This document shows positions 1 to 11,690 of a DNA stretch of 64,000 nucleotides, one piece after another. The DNA comes from Henckelia pumila (lineage: Eukaryota; Streptophyta; Magnoliopsida; Lamiales; Gesneriaceae): assembly GCF_033568475.1 (NCBI RefSeq), contig NC_133123.1, positions 160,905,753-160,969,752 of the forward strand, written 5' to 3'. The notes under the pieces are model-generated. The model was not told the origin of the DNA. It saw only the letters and a list, made by a program, of their open reading frames with translations, and ran no database searches. Positions within the stretch are counted from its first letter, which is position 1, and the number at the start of each line of letters is the position of its first letter. Made by a program: the position numbers and the translations under genes.

Positions 1-1036
1 ATTTTGTCACAAAGCTACCACGATCCGTTCGAGGATGCGATGCTATTTGGGTAGTGATCGACCGATTGACGAAGTCTGCTTGTTTTATTCCGTACAGTAT
101 GACGTATCGTCATGATCAGATGGCTGAGTTGTATGTTAGCAATAAGTGAGATTTCATGGTGTGCCGAAGTCGATCGTTTCAGACAGAGATCCTAGATTCA
201 CTTCGCACTTCTGGCATAGTCTTCAGGAGGCACTTGGTACTCGATTGCATCTGAGTACAACTTATCATCCCCAGACCGATGGACAGTCAGAGCGGACTAT
301 CCAGACGTTAGAGGATATGCTGCGAGCGGTGGTGCTAGACTTTGGCACTAGTTGGCAGGATTCCTTGCTTCTTGTCGAGTTTTCTTACAACAACAGCTTC
401 CAAGCGAGTATCGGTATGGCGCCTTTTGAGGCTTTGTACGGCAAGAAGTTCCGATCTCCGCTGTTTTGGGATGATTTGTCCGAGTCACCAGATTTGGGGC
501 CGGAAATGCTTCGAGATATGGCAGAACAGGTTAAGATCATTCAGACCAGAATGAAGTCAGCTCAAGATAGACAGGCAAAGTATGCGAACGTCAGACGTAG
601 ACCTCTGAGTTTTGATCAGGGAGACCGTGTATTCCTTAAGATTTCTCCGTTCAGAGGCACTGTCAGATTCGGTAAGAGAGGGAAATTATCTCCGAGATTC
701 ATCGGGCCGTATGAGGTTCTCGAGAAGATAGGCGATCTTGCCTATAGGCTTGCACTTCCTCCATCTTTATCTGGTATTCATGACGTTTTTCACGTCTCTA
801 TGCTGCGAAAGTATCATCCAGATCCTTCACATATCCTTCAGCCCGACGAAGCCGAGTTAGACGAGACTCTGAGCTACTTTGAGTGACCGATTCAGATCCT
901 TGATCGGAAGGAGAAGCAACTCAGAACCAAGTTGATTCCGTTGGTGAAAGTGCAGTGGAGCCGTCACGGAGTCGAGGAAGCGACTTGGGATACAGAATCT
1001 GACATAAGACAGCGATTTTCGGAGTTATTTGGATGA
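1..1036 (+). pseudogene. Partial Ty3/gypsy integrase with chromodomain-like tail (array copy 1)
   Basis: This is the 3' end of a pol gene cut by the window edge. It contains the middle of the integrase core ([13 protein letters not shown], then [20 protein letters not shown] carrying the catalytic Glu), the GPY-like region ([20 protein letters not shown]) and a C-terminal chromodomain-like segment (LVKVQWSRHGVEEATW), with a final stop at 1034-1036. Two lesions break it: a one-base frameshift near 139-149, where the upstream frame runs into TGA at 147-149, and an in-frame TGA at 884-886 just before the tail. Both recur at the matching places in the other two copies, so they predate the array. 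The family product would be a polyprotein integrase that inserts element cDNA into the genome; none can be made here. Confidence 0.9.
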
Positions 1037-1121
1037 CGTAAGTTCTTTTTACTGTCTTTAGTTCTTTATTCTATCTTATGAGTTGTGGTTCTCGTTGATT
1101 TCGATGATGAAATCTCTTCTT

Positions 1122-1134
1122 AGTGGGGGAGAAT
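1122..1134 (+). other. Polypurine tract before LTR A
   Basis: AGTGGGGGAGAAT lies directly before the LTR start TGTAAC. This is the plus-strand priming site used in reverse transcription. The same tract precedes the LTRs at 6895 and 13913. Confidence 0.85.
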
Positions 1135-3191
1135 TGTAACGCCCTGTTTTATCTTAAATGAGTTTATTTGAGTTAATTAGAGATTACAGAGTTCTCGAGC
1201 CGGTTTGATTTTGTTCAGGGTTCTTTTTGCAAATTTTGGAAATTTCAGGGACTAAAATGCAAATATTGATTTTTATATATTATCTACACATGGATTTTAA
1301 TTGGAGAAGCCTTCATCTTCCTCTCCAACCGTGAGCCTCCATTAGAGCCGCCCCTTTTGGAGTTTTGAGCTTTCAGATTTCCTTCCGAGCTCGATCCAGC
1401 CGTTGGAATTTATTTCTGAAGGCAGATTAGTGATCACTGCAGTGAGAGCTCCGTTATACCGTAAGTATTTCTCCGATCGGATATGTTTTGTTTTTCGAAG
1501 GTTGTTAGAATCGATTTAGATTCTAGTATGTTGTTCTTGGCGGAGTTCTGATCGTTTATTATCTGTCGGTTTTGAAATAGAGAGACGTTCGGAATTGTTA
1601 TGATTTTTGGAAGCCATTTTCGAAAGTTTGAGTTTTGAGATTTGTTGGGTTTGTCTTGTTGTTGTTGTATTAGCATTGAATTGAGTTGATATCGGTATTG
1701 AACTGCTGTCTTCGTTGCCGGTTTGTTCAGTTATAGCCGTTATGCCGTCGGTTTGAGTTTTGGAGTTTCGAACCGTTTTAAGTTATGAACTTGGCTTGTA
1801 AGTTGATCGTGTCTTTTGATCAATCATCTCTTGTATTCGTACAGATTTGTTGGAGTTGTCGAGCCCTGTGTTAGCAGCATTTGATCGTCGAGAGTTGGAC
1901 GAAGAACGGTAAAGAGATTTCCATGAATCGTTGATTGTTGTTTAGGTTGTATAGTCGTTGATACAATCTTTTGTTGTAGCTTTCCAGAAGTTGGAACTAC
2001 TGCCTTGAGAGGTAAAAGCAGTCATCGTAGCGGGATAGCATACTCGGGACTGTTGGTTCTCGAGTTTCCCTTTTTAAATCACATATTGCATCGATACTTG
2101 TTCTAGCATGAGGAACTTGTATTTTGTTGATTGATTGAGTTTTGTTATGTGGCTTATGTTTATGTTTCTGTTATGCATTCATCTTGAGTCAATCTTGTTT
2201 TCAGCGGGCAGAACCGCCCTTTTTGTTTAAGACGTTTGGGAACTATGATTGAGTGGCCTGGTACGTAGTCATTTCGCCTAGTGCTAGCATACTCATTATG
2301 GTTGCTCAAAGTCTAGAGGAGTGGGATACGTGGCACCACCTCGATTGGGAGAGTCGGTGAGTTGTTACGTGATCTCATCCTCGGGATCCCAAAAGCACTG
2401 TAGCAATCCCTTGTTTATCAGAATCGATATCCTGGTTTTTAAAGACATGCATATCATTAACCTTGACTTGAATACGTTGTCTTGATAGCATGTTGTTTAT
2501 TTATTGTTTGATATGTTGCTTTTACTGGGATTATCATTCTCACCGATTATCCGGCTGTTGTTTTGTTTTGTATGTGTACTTTGCAACAGGTGGGGCAGGA
2601 CCATGTCAGAAGAGGCATGGTTAGCTTCGAGGGAAAGGTGTAGAAGTGAGACTCGGTTTAGAAGTCGTGTCGGCATGTCTACCTAGTTTATGTTAGAACA
2701 TGTTTAGATCTTGAACTTCGTTGTTTATGTTGTATCGATTATGCGAGCTCCTCGATTTCATGTTATTTCCATATGCGTAGTTGATAGACTCTAGAACTTC
2801 ATGTATTAATTGGAGATGGTATGTTTTGATGCATGATGGTATATTGAATGTGTGAGATTGAGTTCAGCTAGCTTCTGTTGTTCTTTTTGCCATGTTTCTG
2901 TCCTCGCTCGATCTGCAATATTTTGCAGATCGAGCGAGAGAATATGTTCAGTCCTCTGTTTTAGGATTTTTGTGTCTCGCTCGATTCGCAAGATCTTGGG
3001 ATCGAGCGAGGGCTGTTTTGCCTCGGACAAAGGCTTGAGATTTTTGGCTCGCTCGATCTGCAAGATCTTGCAGATCGAGCGAAGCACTGTTCATTTCAAA
3101 AAAAAAAAATCTTATTTCTTTTAATCTTGGTTCTTGATTTACTAATTGTTGTTTAATACCGAGATTAGTTGTTTAGAACCGAGGTCTCACA
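1135..3191 (+). repeat. LTR A of the Tekay-like array
   Basis: A 2057-bp terminal repeat running from TGTAACGCCC to GGTCTCACA, nearly identical to the LTRs at 6895 and 13913. Near its 3' end, 2904-3082, are three palindromes built on CTCGCTCGATC...GATCGAGCGAG, followed by an A-run at about 3098. I see no coding sequence in it. Long LTRs of about 2 kb fit Tekay/Del elements. It serves both as the 3' LTR of the partial copy on its left and the 5' LTR of the copy on its right. Confidence 0.92.
2904..3082 (+). repeat. Triple palindrome (hairpin) cassette in LTR A
   Basis: Three inverted repeats occur in a row. The first reads CTCGCTCGATCTGCAA, a short loop, then TTGCAGATCGAGCGAG. The second has the CTCGCTCGATTCGCAAGATC arm and an imperfect right arm. 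The third has the arm CTCGCTCGATCTGCAAGATC and its complement. Equivalent cassettes lie at about 8663-8841 and 15682-15842. The solo LTR of the same family at 55321 has a GC-rich palindrome block of different sequence at this place. Confidence 0.85.
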
Positions 3192-3196
3192 TTAAG

Positions 3197-3207
3197 TGGT
3201 ATCAGAG
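3197..3207 (+). other. Primer binding site, tRNA-iMet type
   Basis: TGGTATCAGAG lies five bases after the end of LTR A. It matches the 3' end complement of plant initiator tRNA-Met, the usual minus-strand primer for this lineage. The same site occurs at 8956-8966 after LTR B. Confidence 0.85.
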
Positions 3208-3491
3208 AGTTAAGATTCTTGGTCGAACTAGAGTGAGCGGGTAGATCGAGTCTGCGTGTATTGGCTCCTCGCATGTGTTTGAATTATTTTAACTGTGTAC
3301 TTAATTCCATGCGAGCATGATTTATTATTGAGAATTATTGAATTACATGGTTATGTGATTTAATTTATAAAGCATGATCTACTTGAGATATAACGGTTTC
3401 TGTTATCGACTAGTATCCGGTATTCCAAGCAGTTGTAAGGGCACTGATTGTAGCGATTGAGATATCTCGTGTCCTAACCTTTGATTATCAG

Positions 3492-4561
3492 ATGGGTCCT
3501 CGTCGAGTGATAAACAAAAACGCACCGCCAGTTATCCCTGCAACTGAGCAAGCTATCACTGAAGTTGATCAGTTGGATGCTTCAGCAACGCCTATGGAAA
3601 CCTTGCTGAAGAGGTTTCAGTCTTTCAATCCGCCGTTGTTGATGGGTTCAGAAAATACAGTTAACTGCGAGAGTTGGTTGGATGATATTGATCAGCTATT
3701 CGATTCCATTGATTACACAGATGACCGCAGAATCAGGTTAGTCATTCATCAGCTACGTGGGGTTGCTAAGAGCTGGTGGATCATGACAAAGAAAGCAATA
3801 GAGAATAGAGGTACGGAAGTCACTTGGACTCTTTTTAAATCTGAATTCTATAAGCGATTTTTCCCTATCTCATACCGTAAGGACAAGGGAGCAGAATTTG
3901 CCAATTTGAGACAAGGGAATCTGAACATCGAAGAGTACGTTGCCAAGTTTGATAGTCTGTTGCATTTTGCACCACTAATTGCCGGAAATGAAGAAGCTAA
4001 GGCAGATCACTTCAAAAATGGCTTGAATCCTGACATCTTCACTTTGGTGAACACTGCTAGGACAGACAACTTTGTGGATGCCATGAATCACGCAAAGGGA
4101 GCAGAAGCAGGCTTGTGGAGGCAAAGAGGTAATCAGGTAGCACCTCAGCAGCAGAGGCAGTATCAGAACCAACCATCTCAGTATCAGAATCAGCCACCGC
4201 AGCATCAAAACCAGCAGCAAAGGTATGAAGGTGGAAACAGTGGGGGAAACAAAAAGGATCAGTACAAAGCAAGAGGTAAACAGTTCAAAGACAGGGGAAC
4301 AGTTCGTCCAGTTCCAGTGGTTCGAAGCAATTCGGTTCAGGACCGAGTTCTGGGTCATCATCCTTGTACTGCAGCAAGGGTGGAGGAAGACACTCACCGG
4401 ATCAGTGTGTGGGAGTCTTTGGCAATTATAACACATGTCAGCAACCGGGACACTTCTCTAAGGTGTGCCCACAACGTAACAGAGATAGAGCTCAGAGTGG
4501 GAGTTCGTCTAGACCTGCAGTTCAGCCTGAGAGGCAGTCTTCTGCAGTGCACTCTTTCTAG
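3492..4561 (+). pseudogene. Ty3/gypsy gag remnant (array copy 2)
   Basis: This encodes the capsid/nucleocapsid precursor of the family. It starts [13 protein letters not shown] and contains the retrotransposon gag domain ([65 protein letters not shown]), then a Gln/Asn-rich linker with YQNQP repeats. A frameshift at about 4290-4310 moves the C-terminal zinc-finger part into another frame (around 4364-4455). There the first Cys of the CX2CX4HX4C knuckle is Tyr ([15 protein letters not shown]). A TAG at 4559-4561 follows. The long open frame running from 3492 to 5162 crosses out-of-frame gag, an inverted segment and a deletion junction, so it is not a real fusion protein. Confidence 0.9.
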
Positions 4562-4580
4562 CCTCAGCAGCAGAACAGAC

Positions 4581-4650
4581 AGGTGCTGCTTGAGCCTGAT
4601 CCTCTGTCAGAGCAAAGACTCGTGCTTGCTGTCTCGGAGGCTGATTTGCA
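4581..4650 (+). other. 70-bp inverted segment at a 1.3-kb deletion junction
   Basis: Bases 4581-4650 are the reverse complement of copy-3 bases 10357-10426, with one or two mismatches. To the left the sequence matches copy 3 up to about 10340; to the right it resumes at about 11669. Copy 2 has therefore lost the protease and most of reverse transcriptase while keeping a small inverted piece of the lost DNA. This is a typical scar of template-switching or end-joining repair (inference). Confidence 0.9.
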
Positions 4651-6796
4651 GCAAAATCGAAGCGGTAATGAATTGGCCTAGACCGACATCAGTACCTGAG
4701 ATCCGAAGCTTCATGGGTTTAGCTGGTTACTACCGTCGTTTCATCGAGGGTTTCTCATCTATTTCCAAGCCTATTACCCAGCTGACTCAGAAGAATGCGC
4801 CTTTTGTTTGGACTCCAGATTGTGAGGCTAGCTTTGTTGATCTGAAGAGGAGACTGACCAGTGCTCCAATTCTTTCTATTCCGAAGGGTACTGGAGGTTT
4901 CACAGTCTATTGTGATGCTTCTAACCGAGGCTTGGGTTGTGTTCTCATGCAGCATAAGCATGTGATAGCGTATGAATCGAGGCAGCTGAAACCGCACGAG
5001 ACTCGTTATCCAGTCCACGATCTTGAACTAGCTGCGATCATCTTTGCACTGAAGATCTGGCGTCACTATCTTTATGGTGAGTCTTTCGAGATCTTTTCTG
5101 ACCATAAGAGCCTCAAGTACTTATTTTCGCAAGCAGAGCTGAATATGAGGCAGAGAAGATGATTAGATCTGTTGAAGGATTTTGACTGCGAAATCAAGTA
5201 TTATCCCGGAAAGTCGAATGCAGTTGTAGATGCCTTGAGCCGAAAGCTTTGTTCTTTATCTCTTTCTACTATTGGTGTTTCTCAGTTGATCGATGATTGT
5301 TGCACTTCTGGTTTAGAGTTTGAAACAGATAGGGAGACTATCAGAGTGTTTGCTATTCAAGCCGAACCGGAGTTGTTTGTTGCAATCAGAGAAGCACAGA
5401 AGTCTGAGCCGAGCATTCAGGTTTCAGTAGAGAAAGTCAGATCTGGGCATCAGTCAGAATTCCAGGTTAGAGATGACGTCTTGTTTGTGAATAACCGTAT
5501 TGTTGTGCCTGATGTTGCGGAGTTGAGACAGCGTATTCTCCAAGAGGCTCATTGCAGTCGGTTCAGTATTCATCCTGGAGGTCGTAAGATGTACAACGAT
5601 CTGAAGAGTCAGCTCTGGTGGAAGAGAATGAAGAGCGACGTAGCAAGGTTTGTATCTCAGTGTTTGAATTGTCAGCAGGTGAAAGCAGAGCGAAAGCGAC
5701 CAGGAGGTTTTTTGCACAGTCTATCTGTTCCTGAATGGAAATGGGATCACATTTCTATGGATTTTGTCACAAAGCTACCACGATCCGTTCGAGGATGCGA
5801 TGCTATTTGGGTAGTGATCGACCGATTGACGAAGTCTGCTTGTTTTATTTCGTACAGGATGACGTATCGTCATGATCAGATGACTGAGTTGTATGTTAGC
5901 AATAAGTGAGATTGCATGGTGTGCCGAAGTCGATCGTTTCAGACAGAGATCCTAGATTCACTTCGCACTTCTGGCATAGTCTTCAGGAGGCACTTGGTAC
6001 TCGATTGCATCTGAGTACAACTTATCATCCCCAGACCGATGGACAGTCAGAGCGGACTATCCAGACGTTAGAGGATATGCTGCGAGCGGTGGTGCTAGAC
6101 TTTGGCACTAGTTGGCAGGATTCCTTGCCTCTTGTCGAGTTTTCTTACAACAACAGCTTCCAAGCGAGTATCGGTATGGCGCCTTTTGAGGCTTTGTACG
6201 GAAAGAAGTGCCGATCTCCGCTGTTTTGGGATGATTTGTCCGAGTCACCAGATTTGGGGCCGGAAATGCTTCGAGATATGGCAGAACAGGTTAAGATCAT
6301 TCAGACCAGAATGAAGTCAGCTCAAGATAGACAGGCGAAGTATGCAAACGTCAGACGTAGACCTCTGAGTTTTGATCAGGGAGACCGTGTATTCCTTAAG
6401 ATTTCTCCGTTCAGAGGCACTGTCAGATTCGGTAAGAGAGGGAAATTATCTTCGAGATTCATCGGGCCGTACGAGGTTCTCGAGAAGATAGGCGATCTTG
6501 CCTACAGGCTTGCACTTCCTCCATCTTTATCTGGTATTCATGACATTTTTCACGTCTCTATGCTGCGAAAGTATCATCCAGATCCTTCACATATCCTTCA
6601 GCCCGACGAAGCCGAGTTAGACGAGACTCTGAGCTACTTTGAGTGACCGATTCAGATCCTTGATCGGAAGGAGAAGCAACTCAGAACCAAGTTGATTCCG
6701 TTGGTGAAAGTGCAGTGGAGCCGTCACGGAGTCGAGGAAGCGACTTGGGAGACAGAATCTGACATAAGACAGCGATTTCCGGAGTTATTCGGATGA
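4651..6796 (+). pseudogene. RNase H, integrase and chromodomain-like tail of pol (array copy 2)
   Basis: After the deletion junction the frame carries the end of RT ([19 protein letters not shown]), then RNase H ([47 protein letters not shown]). The integrase follows, with an HHCC zinc-binding head ([11 protein letters not shown]...[10 protein letters not shown]), then the DDE core and tail. Broken by TGA at 5160-5162 (Trp codon), the shared integrase frameshift with TGA at 5907-5909 and the shared TGA at 6644-6646; final stop 6794-6796. The copy lacks protease and the RT core, so it could move only with help in trans. Confidence 0.9.
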
Positions 6797-6894
6797 CGTA
6801 AGTTCTTTTTACTGTCTTTAGTTCTTTATTCTATCTTATGAGTTGTGGTTCTCGTTGATTTCGAGGAAGAAATATCTTTTTAGTGGGGGAGAAT

Positions 6895-8950
6895 TGTAAC
6901 ACCCTGTTTTATCTTAAATGAGTTTATTTGAGTTAATTAGAGATTACAGAGTTCTCGAGCCGGTTTGATTTTGATCAGGGTTCTTTTTGCAAATTTTGGA
7001 AATTTCAGGGACTAAAATGCAAATATTGATTTTTATTTATTATCTACACATGGATTTTAATTGGATAAGCCTTCATCTTCCTCTCCAACCGTGAGCCTCC
7101 ATTAGAGCCGCCCCTTTTGGAGTTTTGAGCTTTCAGATTCCTTCTGAGCTCGATCCGGCCGTTGGAATTTATTTCTGAAGGCAGATTAGTGATCACTGTA
7201 GTGAGAGCTCCGTTATACCGTAAGTATTTCTCCGATCGGATATGTTTTGTTTTTCGGAGGTTGTTAGAATCGATTTAGATTCTAGTATGTTGTTCTTGGC
7301 GGAGTTCTGATCGTTTATTATCTGTCGGTTTTGAAATAGAGCGACGTTCGGAATTGTTATGATTTTTGGAAGCCATTTTCGAAAGTTTGAGTTTTGAGAT
7401 TTGTTGGGTTTGTCTTGTTGTTGTTGTATTAGCATTGAATTGAGTTGATATCGGTATTGAACTGCTGTCTGCGTTGCCGGTTTGTTCAGTTATAGCCGTT
7501 ATGCCGTCGGTTTGAGTTTTGGAGTTTCGAACCGTTTTAAGTTATGAACTTGGCTTGTAAGTTGATCGTGTCTTTTGATCAATCATCTCTTGTATTCGTA
7601 CAGATTCGTTGGAGTTGTCGAGCCCTGTGTTAGCAGCATTTGATCGTCGAGAGTTGGACGAAGAACGGTAAAGAGATTTCCATGAATCATTGATTGTTGT
7701 TTAGGTTGTATAGTCGTTGATACAATCTTTTGTTGTAGCTTTCCAGAAGTTGGAACTACTGCCTTGAGAGGTAAAAGCAGTCATCGTAGCGGGATAGCAT
7801 ACTCGGGATTGTTGGTTCTCGAGTTTCCCTTTTTAAATCACATATTGCATCGATACTTGTTCTAGCATGAGGAACTTGTATTTTGTTGATTGATTGAGTT
7901 TTGTTATGTGGCTTATGTTTATGTTTCTGTTATGCATTCATCTTGAGCCAATCTTGTTTTCAGCGGGCAGAACCGCCCTTTTTGTTTAAGACGTTTGGGA
8001 ACTATGATTGAGTGGCCTGGGACGTAGTCGTTTCGCCTAGTGCTAGCATACTCATTATGGTTGCTCAAAGTCTAGAGGAGTGGGATACGTGGCACCACCT
8101 CGATTGGGAGAGTCGGTGAGTTGTTACGTGATCTCATCCTCGGGATCCCAAAAGCACTGTAGCAATCCCTTGTTTATCAGAATCGATATCCTGGTTTTTA
8201 AAGACATGCATATCATTAACCTTGACTTGAATACGTTGTCTTGATAGCATGTTGTTTATTTATTATTTGATATGTTGCTTTTACTGGGATTATCATTCTC
8301 ACCGGTTATCCGGCTGTTGTTTTGTTTTGTATGTGTACTTGGCAACAGGTGGGGCAGGATCAAGTCAGAAGAGGCATGGTTAGCTTCGAGGGAAAGGTGT
8401 AGAAGTGAGACTCGGTTTAGAAGTCGTGTCAGCATGTCTACCTAGTTTATATTAGAACATGTTTAGATCTCGAACTTCGTTGTTTATGTTGTATCGATTA
8501 TGCGAGCTCCTCGATTTCATGTTATTTCCATATGCGTAGTTGATAGACTCTAGAACTTTATGTATTAATTGGAGATGGTATGTTTTGATGCATGATGGTA
8601 TATTGAATGTGTGAGATTGATTTCAGCTAGCTTCTGTTGTTCTTTTTGCCATGTTTCTGTCCTCGCTCGATCTGCAATATTTTGCAGATCGAGCGAGAGA
8701 ATATGTTCAGTCCTCTGTTTTAGGATTTTTGTGTTTCGCTCGATCCGCAAGATCTTGCGGATCGAGCGAGGGCTGTTTTGCCTCGGACAGAGGCTTGAGA
8801 TTTTTGGCTCGCTCGATCTGCAAGATCTTGCAGATCGAGCAAAGCACTGTTCATTTCAAAAAAAAAAAACTTATTGCTTTTAATCTTGGTTCTTGATTTA
8901 CTAATTGTTTTTTAATACCAAAATTAGTTGTTTAGAACCGAGGTCTCACA
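6895..8950 (+). repeat. LTR B of the Tekay-like array
   Basis: A 2056-bp LTR nearly identical to LTR A; it starts TGTAACACCC and ends GGTCTCACA, with the polypurine tract before it and the primer binding site (8956-8966) after it. It is shared by internal copies 2 and 3. The palindrome cassette lies at about 8663-8841, where the second hairpin is perfect (CTCGCTCGATCCGCAAGATC and complement), unlike LTR A. Confidence 0.92.
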
Positions 8951-9250
8951 TTAAGTGGTATCAGAGAGTTAAGATTCTTGGTCGAACTAGAGTGAGCGGG
9001 TAGATCGAGTCTGCGTGTATTGGCTCCTCACATGTGTTTGAATTATTTTAACTGTGTACTTAATTCCATGCGAGCATGATTTATTATTGAGAATTATTGA
9101 ATTACATGGTTATGTGATTTAATTTATAAAGCATGATCTACTTGAGATATAACGATTTCTGTTATCGACTAGTATCCGGTATTCCAAGCGGTTGTAAGGG
9201 CACTGATTGTACCGATTGAGATATCTCGTGTCCTAACCTTTGATTATCAG

Positions 9251-10320
9251 ATGGGTCCTAGTCGAGTGATAAACAAAAATGCACCGCCAGTTATCCCTGC
9301 AACTGAGAAAGCTAGCACTGAAGTTGATCAGTTGGATGCTTCAGCAATGCCTATGGAAACCTTGCTGAAGAGGTTTCAGTCTTTCAATCCGCCGTTGTTG
9401 ATGGGTTCAGAAAATCCAGTTAACTGCGAGAGTTGGTTGGATGATATTGATCAGCTATTCGATTCCATTGATTACACAGATGACCGCAGAATCAGGTTAG
9501 TCATTCATCAGCTACGTGGGGTTGCTAAGAGCTGGTGGATCATGACAAAGAAAGCAATAGAGAATAGAGGTACGGAAGTCACTTGGACTCTTTTTAAATC
9601 TGAATTCTATAAGCGATTTTTCCCTATCTCATACCGTAAGGACAAGGGAGCAGAATTTGCCAATTTGAGACAAGGGAATCTGAACATCAAAGAGTACGTT
9701 GCCAAGTTTGATAGTCTGTTGCGTTTTGCACCACTAATTGCCGGAAATGAAGAAGCTAAGGCAGATCACTTCATAAATGGCTTGAATCCTGACATCTTCA
9801 CTTTGGTGAACACTGCTAGGCCAGACAACTTTGCGGATGCCATGAATCACGCAAAGGGAGCAGAAGCAGACTTGTGGAGGCAAAGAGGTAATCAGGTAGC
9901 ACCTCAGCAGCAGAGGCAGTATCAGAACCAACCATCTCAGTATCAGAATCAGCCACCGCAGCATCAAAACCAGCAGCAAAGGTATGAAGGTGGAAACAGT
10001 GGGGGGAAACAGAAAGGATCAGTACAAGGCAAGAGGTAAACAGTTCAAAGACAGGGGAACAGTTCGTCCAGTTCCAGTGGTTCGAAGCAATTCGGTTCAG
10101 GACCGAGTTCTGGGTCATCATCCTTGTACTGCAGCAAGGGTGGAGGAAGACACTCACCGGATCAGTGTGTGGGAGTCTTTGGCAATTATAACACATGTCA
10201 GCAACCGGGACACTTCTCTAAGGTATGCCCTCAACGTAACAGAGATAGAGCTCAGAGTGGGAGTTCGTCTAGACTTGCAGCTCAGCCTGAGAGGCAGTCT
10301 TCTGCAGTGCACTCTTTCCA
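9251..10320 (+). pseudogene. Ty3/gypsy gag remnant (array copy 3)
   Basis: Same gag as copy 2, starting [13 protein letters not shown]. It has its own extra G in the G-run near 10006-10011 (six Gs against five in copy 2), which sends the frame to a stop at 10037-10039. It also carries the frameshift shared with copy 2 at about 10050-10070; the two shifts are in opposite directions, so the zinc-knuckle part returns to the starting frame, but the stop lies between them. The knuckle again has Tyr for its first Cys (10186-10230). The downstream frame then runs into protease without a break, as expected for a gag-pol polyprotein. Confidence 0.88.
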
Positions 10321-11690
10321 GCCTCAGCAGCATAACAGACAGGGAGGTAGTACCAGTGCAAATCAGCCTCCGAGACAGCAAGCACGAGTCTTTGCTCTGA
10401 CAGAGGATCAGACTCAAGCAGCACCTGATGATGTTATAGCAGGTAACTGTTCGATTTTTGGTTATTTTGCTCATGTCTTGATAGATACAGGTGCTTTCCA
10501 TTCTTTTATCTCTGAGAAATTCGTATTATTGCATGCTTTGCCAACTGAATTGTTGCCTACAGTAGTAGCTGTTACTTCACCTTTGGGTGGAGGAATTGTT
10601 TCTGTCATATTAGTCAGGAACTGTGAACTGTGTTTTGAAGGAAATTTGTTAGAATTCGACTGCATTGTACTTGGACTGTCAGATTTTGATTGTATTGTCG
10701 GGATAGATGCTTTAACCAAGTACAGGGCGACAGTCGATTGTTTCCAGAAAGTTGTCAGGTTCAGACCTGAAATGGCAGACGAGTGGAAATTCTTTGGTAA
10801 GGGTTCTCGATCTAGAATTCCTTTGATTTCAGTGTTATCTATGACTCGTTTGCTACAGAGAGGTGCAGAAGGATTTTTAGTTTATGCGGTTGATGTACTG
10901 AAATCTAGCCCAGCTTTGGTAGATTTACCGGTGGTTAGAGAATTTGCTGATGTGTTCCCGGAAGATGTTCCTGGTTTGCCACCTATTCGAGAAATTGAAT
11001 TCAGCATTGACTTAGTGTCAGGTACTCAACCTATTTCAAAAGCTCCTTATCGTATGACACTTATTGAATTGAGAGAGTTGAAGGAGCAGCTTGAGGATTT
11101 GATTGCCAAGGGATACATCAGACCTAGTGTATCGCCTTGGGGTGCTCCTGTTCTATTAGTTCGGAAGAAGGATGGTTCTATGCGGCTCTGTATCGACTAC
11201 CGTCAATTGCATCAGGCTACAGTCAAGAACAGTTATCCTTTACCCCAAATAGATGACTTGTTTGATCAACTGTAGGGTTCTTCTGTCTACTCTAAGATTG
11301 ATCTGAGGTCAGGTTATCACCAGTTGAGAGTGTGAGAGGAAGACGTTCCTAAGACCGCATTCAGGACGAGGTATGGTCACTTTGAGTTTATAGTCATGCC
11401 GTTCGGTTTGACCAACGCTCCAGCAGTTTTTTATGGGTTTGATGAACCGCATCTTTCAACGTTATTTAGATGAGTTCATCATTATCTTTATCGATGATAT
11501 TCTTATCTACTCGAAGAACCGTACTGACCATGCAGAGCACTTGAGGACCGTACTGCAGATTTTGCGAGTTGAGCAGTTGTTTGCCAAGCTGTCTAAGTGT
11601 GAATTCTGGTTAGATCAAGTTGTCTTTCTCGGTCATATTATTTCTGAAGATGGGATCTGTCGATCCCAGCAAAATCGAAGCGGTAATGAA
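10321..11690 (+). pseudogene. Aspartic protease and reverse transcriptase (array copy 3)
   Basis: This is the only copy in the window retaining these domains. The retropepsin motif [12 protein letters not shown] lies near 10475-10510. RT shows [11 protein letters not shown], the N-terminal palm ([15 protein letters not shown]), [23 protein letters not shown] and the catalytic [10 protein letters not shown] (about 11488-11515). Lesions: TAG at 11273-11275 (a CAG Gln codon in relatives), a TGA at about 11333 (Arg codon), an extra T in the run near 11428-11434, and a 2-base loss near 11655-11660. The protease active site is intact, the RT frame is not. Confidence 0.9.

Noticed and set aside
3975..4436. 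Minus-strand frames opposite gag (also 9816-10196)
   Set aside because: Shadows of the Gln-rich gag linker; no domain and no independent support.
3492..5162. 556-codon frame as a genuine gag-RNase H fusion protein
   Set aside because: The middle third is gag read out of frame, then an inverted segment and a deletion joint; openness there is accidental.
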